Shown: one piece after another, positions 5,637 to 5,800 of the stretch
Numbering within the stretch: the stretch's first letter is position 1
Layout of the letters: each line of letters opens with the position of its first letter
Source: Candidatus Zipacnadia bacterium
Lineage (GTDB): Bacteria; Armatimonadota; Zipacnadia; Zipacnadales; Zipacnadaceae
NCBI GenBank assembly: GCA_029821455.1
Contig: JALGTI010000218.1
Coordinates: 1-5,800, forward strand
Direction: 5' to 3'
Length of the DNA stretch: 5,800 nucleotides
Position numbers and translations under genes: made by a program
The notes under the pieces: generated by a model
Database searches by the model: none
Told to the model about the DNA's origin: nothing
The model's input: the letters and a program-made list of their open reading frames with translations, nothing else

Positions 5637-5659
5637 CTGACCCCTCCTTCTGCGCGCAC

Positions 5660-5688
5660 AGATTACAGTACTCAACCCAACCTGTCAA
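5660..5688 (-). promoter_or_regulatory. Putative sigma70-type promoter for the infC operon
   Basis: A perfect TTGACA box lies at 5688-5683 on the minus strand. Two -10 readings are possible: TGTAAT (5667-5662; five of six consensus bases, 15-nt spacer) or TAATCT (5665-5660; poorer match, 17-nt spacer). Initiation would fall near 5653-5655 and give an infC leader of about 80 nt. Its position just upstream of infC and a perfect -35 box make it the most convincing promoter in the window. Confidence 0.6.
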
Positions 5689-5774
5689 GATGCATCGTCC
5701 GGCAGAAGTGAACTGGCATCCCTCAGAGCTCGCCACTGGCCGCCGCTGCCCTGGCTACCAGGACCAGACACCAT
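5685..5774 (-). CDS. Possible 29-codon small ORF, or the 3' end of an upstream gene
   Basis: An ATG at 5774 is preceded by AAAGGAG (5788-5782) with a 7-nt spacer, which is an excellent ribosome binding site. The frame runs 29 codons to TGA at 5687-5685. The product would begin MVSGPGSQGSGG and end LLPDDAS; it is Gly/Ser-rich at the start and has no membrane segment or motif that I recognise. The same frame is open upstream to the window edge, so the stretch may instead be the C-terminal tail of a larger gene. The stop codon shares bases with the -35 box of the putative infC promoter. A leader peptide, a true small protein and a gene tail are all possible. Confidence 0.3.
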   Translation of the reverse strand: MVSGPGSQGSGGQWRALRDASSLLPDDAS

Positions 5775-5800
5775 GAGTAGTCTCCTTTGATCATTCAAAC

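Overview
The window carries six recognisable genes, all on the minus strand, so biological order runs from high to low coordinates. It looks like a moderately GC-rich bacterial chromosome with a saccharolytic lifestyle. The signs are a standard translation operon (IF3, L35, L20), a large exported glycoside-hydrolase-like protein, a mannonate-dehydratase-like enzyme and a PfkB sugar kinase. A probable lipobox on the exported protein is compatible with a Gram-negative-type envelope. I cannot assign a phylum from sequence alone; the mix resembles what is seen in carbohydrate-specialised environmental phyla such as Armatimonadota or Planctomycetota-like genomes, but this is only an impression.

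Region 5800-5576: upstream leader. A short reading frame (29 codons from a well-placed ATG, also open to the window edge) ends exactly on a TTGACA promoter box. Behind it lies a leader of about 80 nt with a strong GC hairpin and a small stem that covers the infC ribosome binding site. Region 5575-3306: infC (read here from a non-canonical ATC start), rpmI (best read from GTG), then a UxuA/mannonate-dehydratase-like gene, then rplT. The uxuA-like gene splits rpmI from rplT, which are nearly always adjacent in bacteria. Gaps are only 35 and 52 nt, so it is probably co-transcribed with the ribosomal genes.

Region 3305-537: an intergenic stretch with palindrome and promoter-like motifs, then an 889-residue putative lipoprotein. 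It has an N-terminal carbohydrate-binding-like sandwich, a middle sandwich, a probable TIM-barrel with a DGFAWDN motif and a C-terminal sandwich that carries an in-frame palindromic insertion. Region 536-1: a 182-nt regulatory gap that repeats motifs seen upstream of the hydrolase gene, followed by the first 118 codons of a PfkB-family sugar kinase that runs off the window.

Together the non-ribosomal genes suggest a sugar or uronate catabolic unit: extracellular glycan attack, dehydration of an aldonate-type acid, and sugar phosphorylation. This pathway is inferred from families and adjacency. I found no CRISPR array, tRNA, rRNA, transposase or phage gene. The most notable points are the broken rpmI-rplT pair, the ATC start and possible frameshift in infC, the palindrome inside the hydrolase gene, and the shared motifs in front of the hydrolase and kinase genes.
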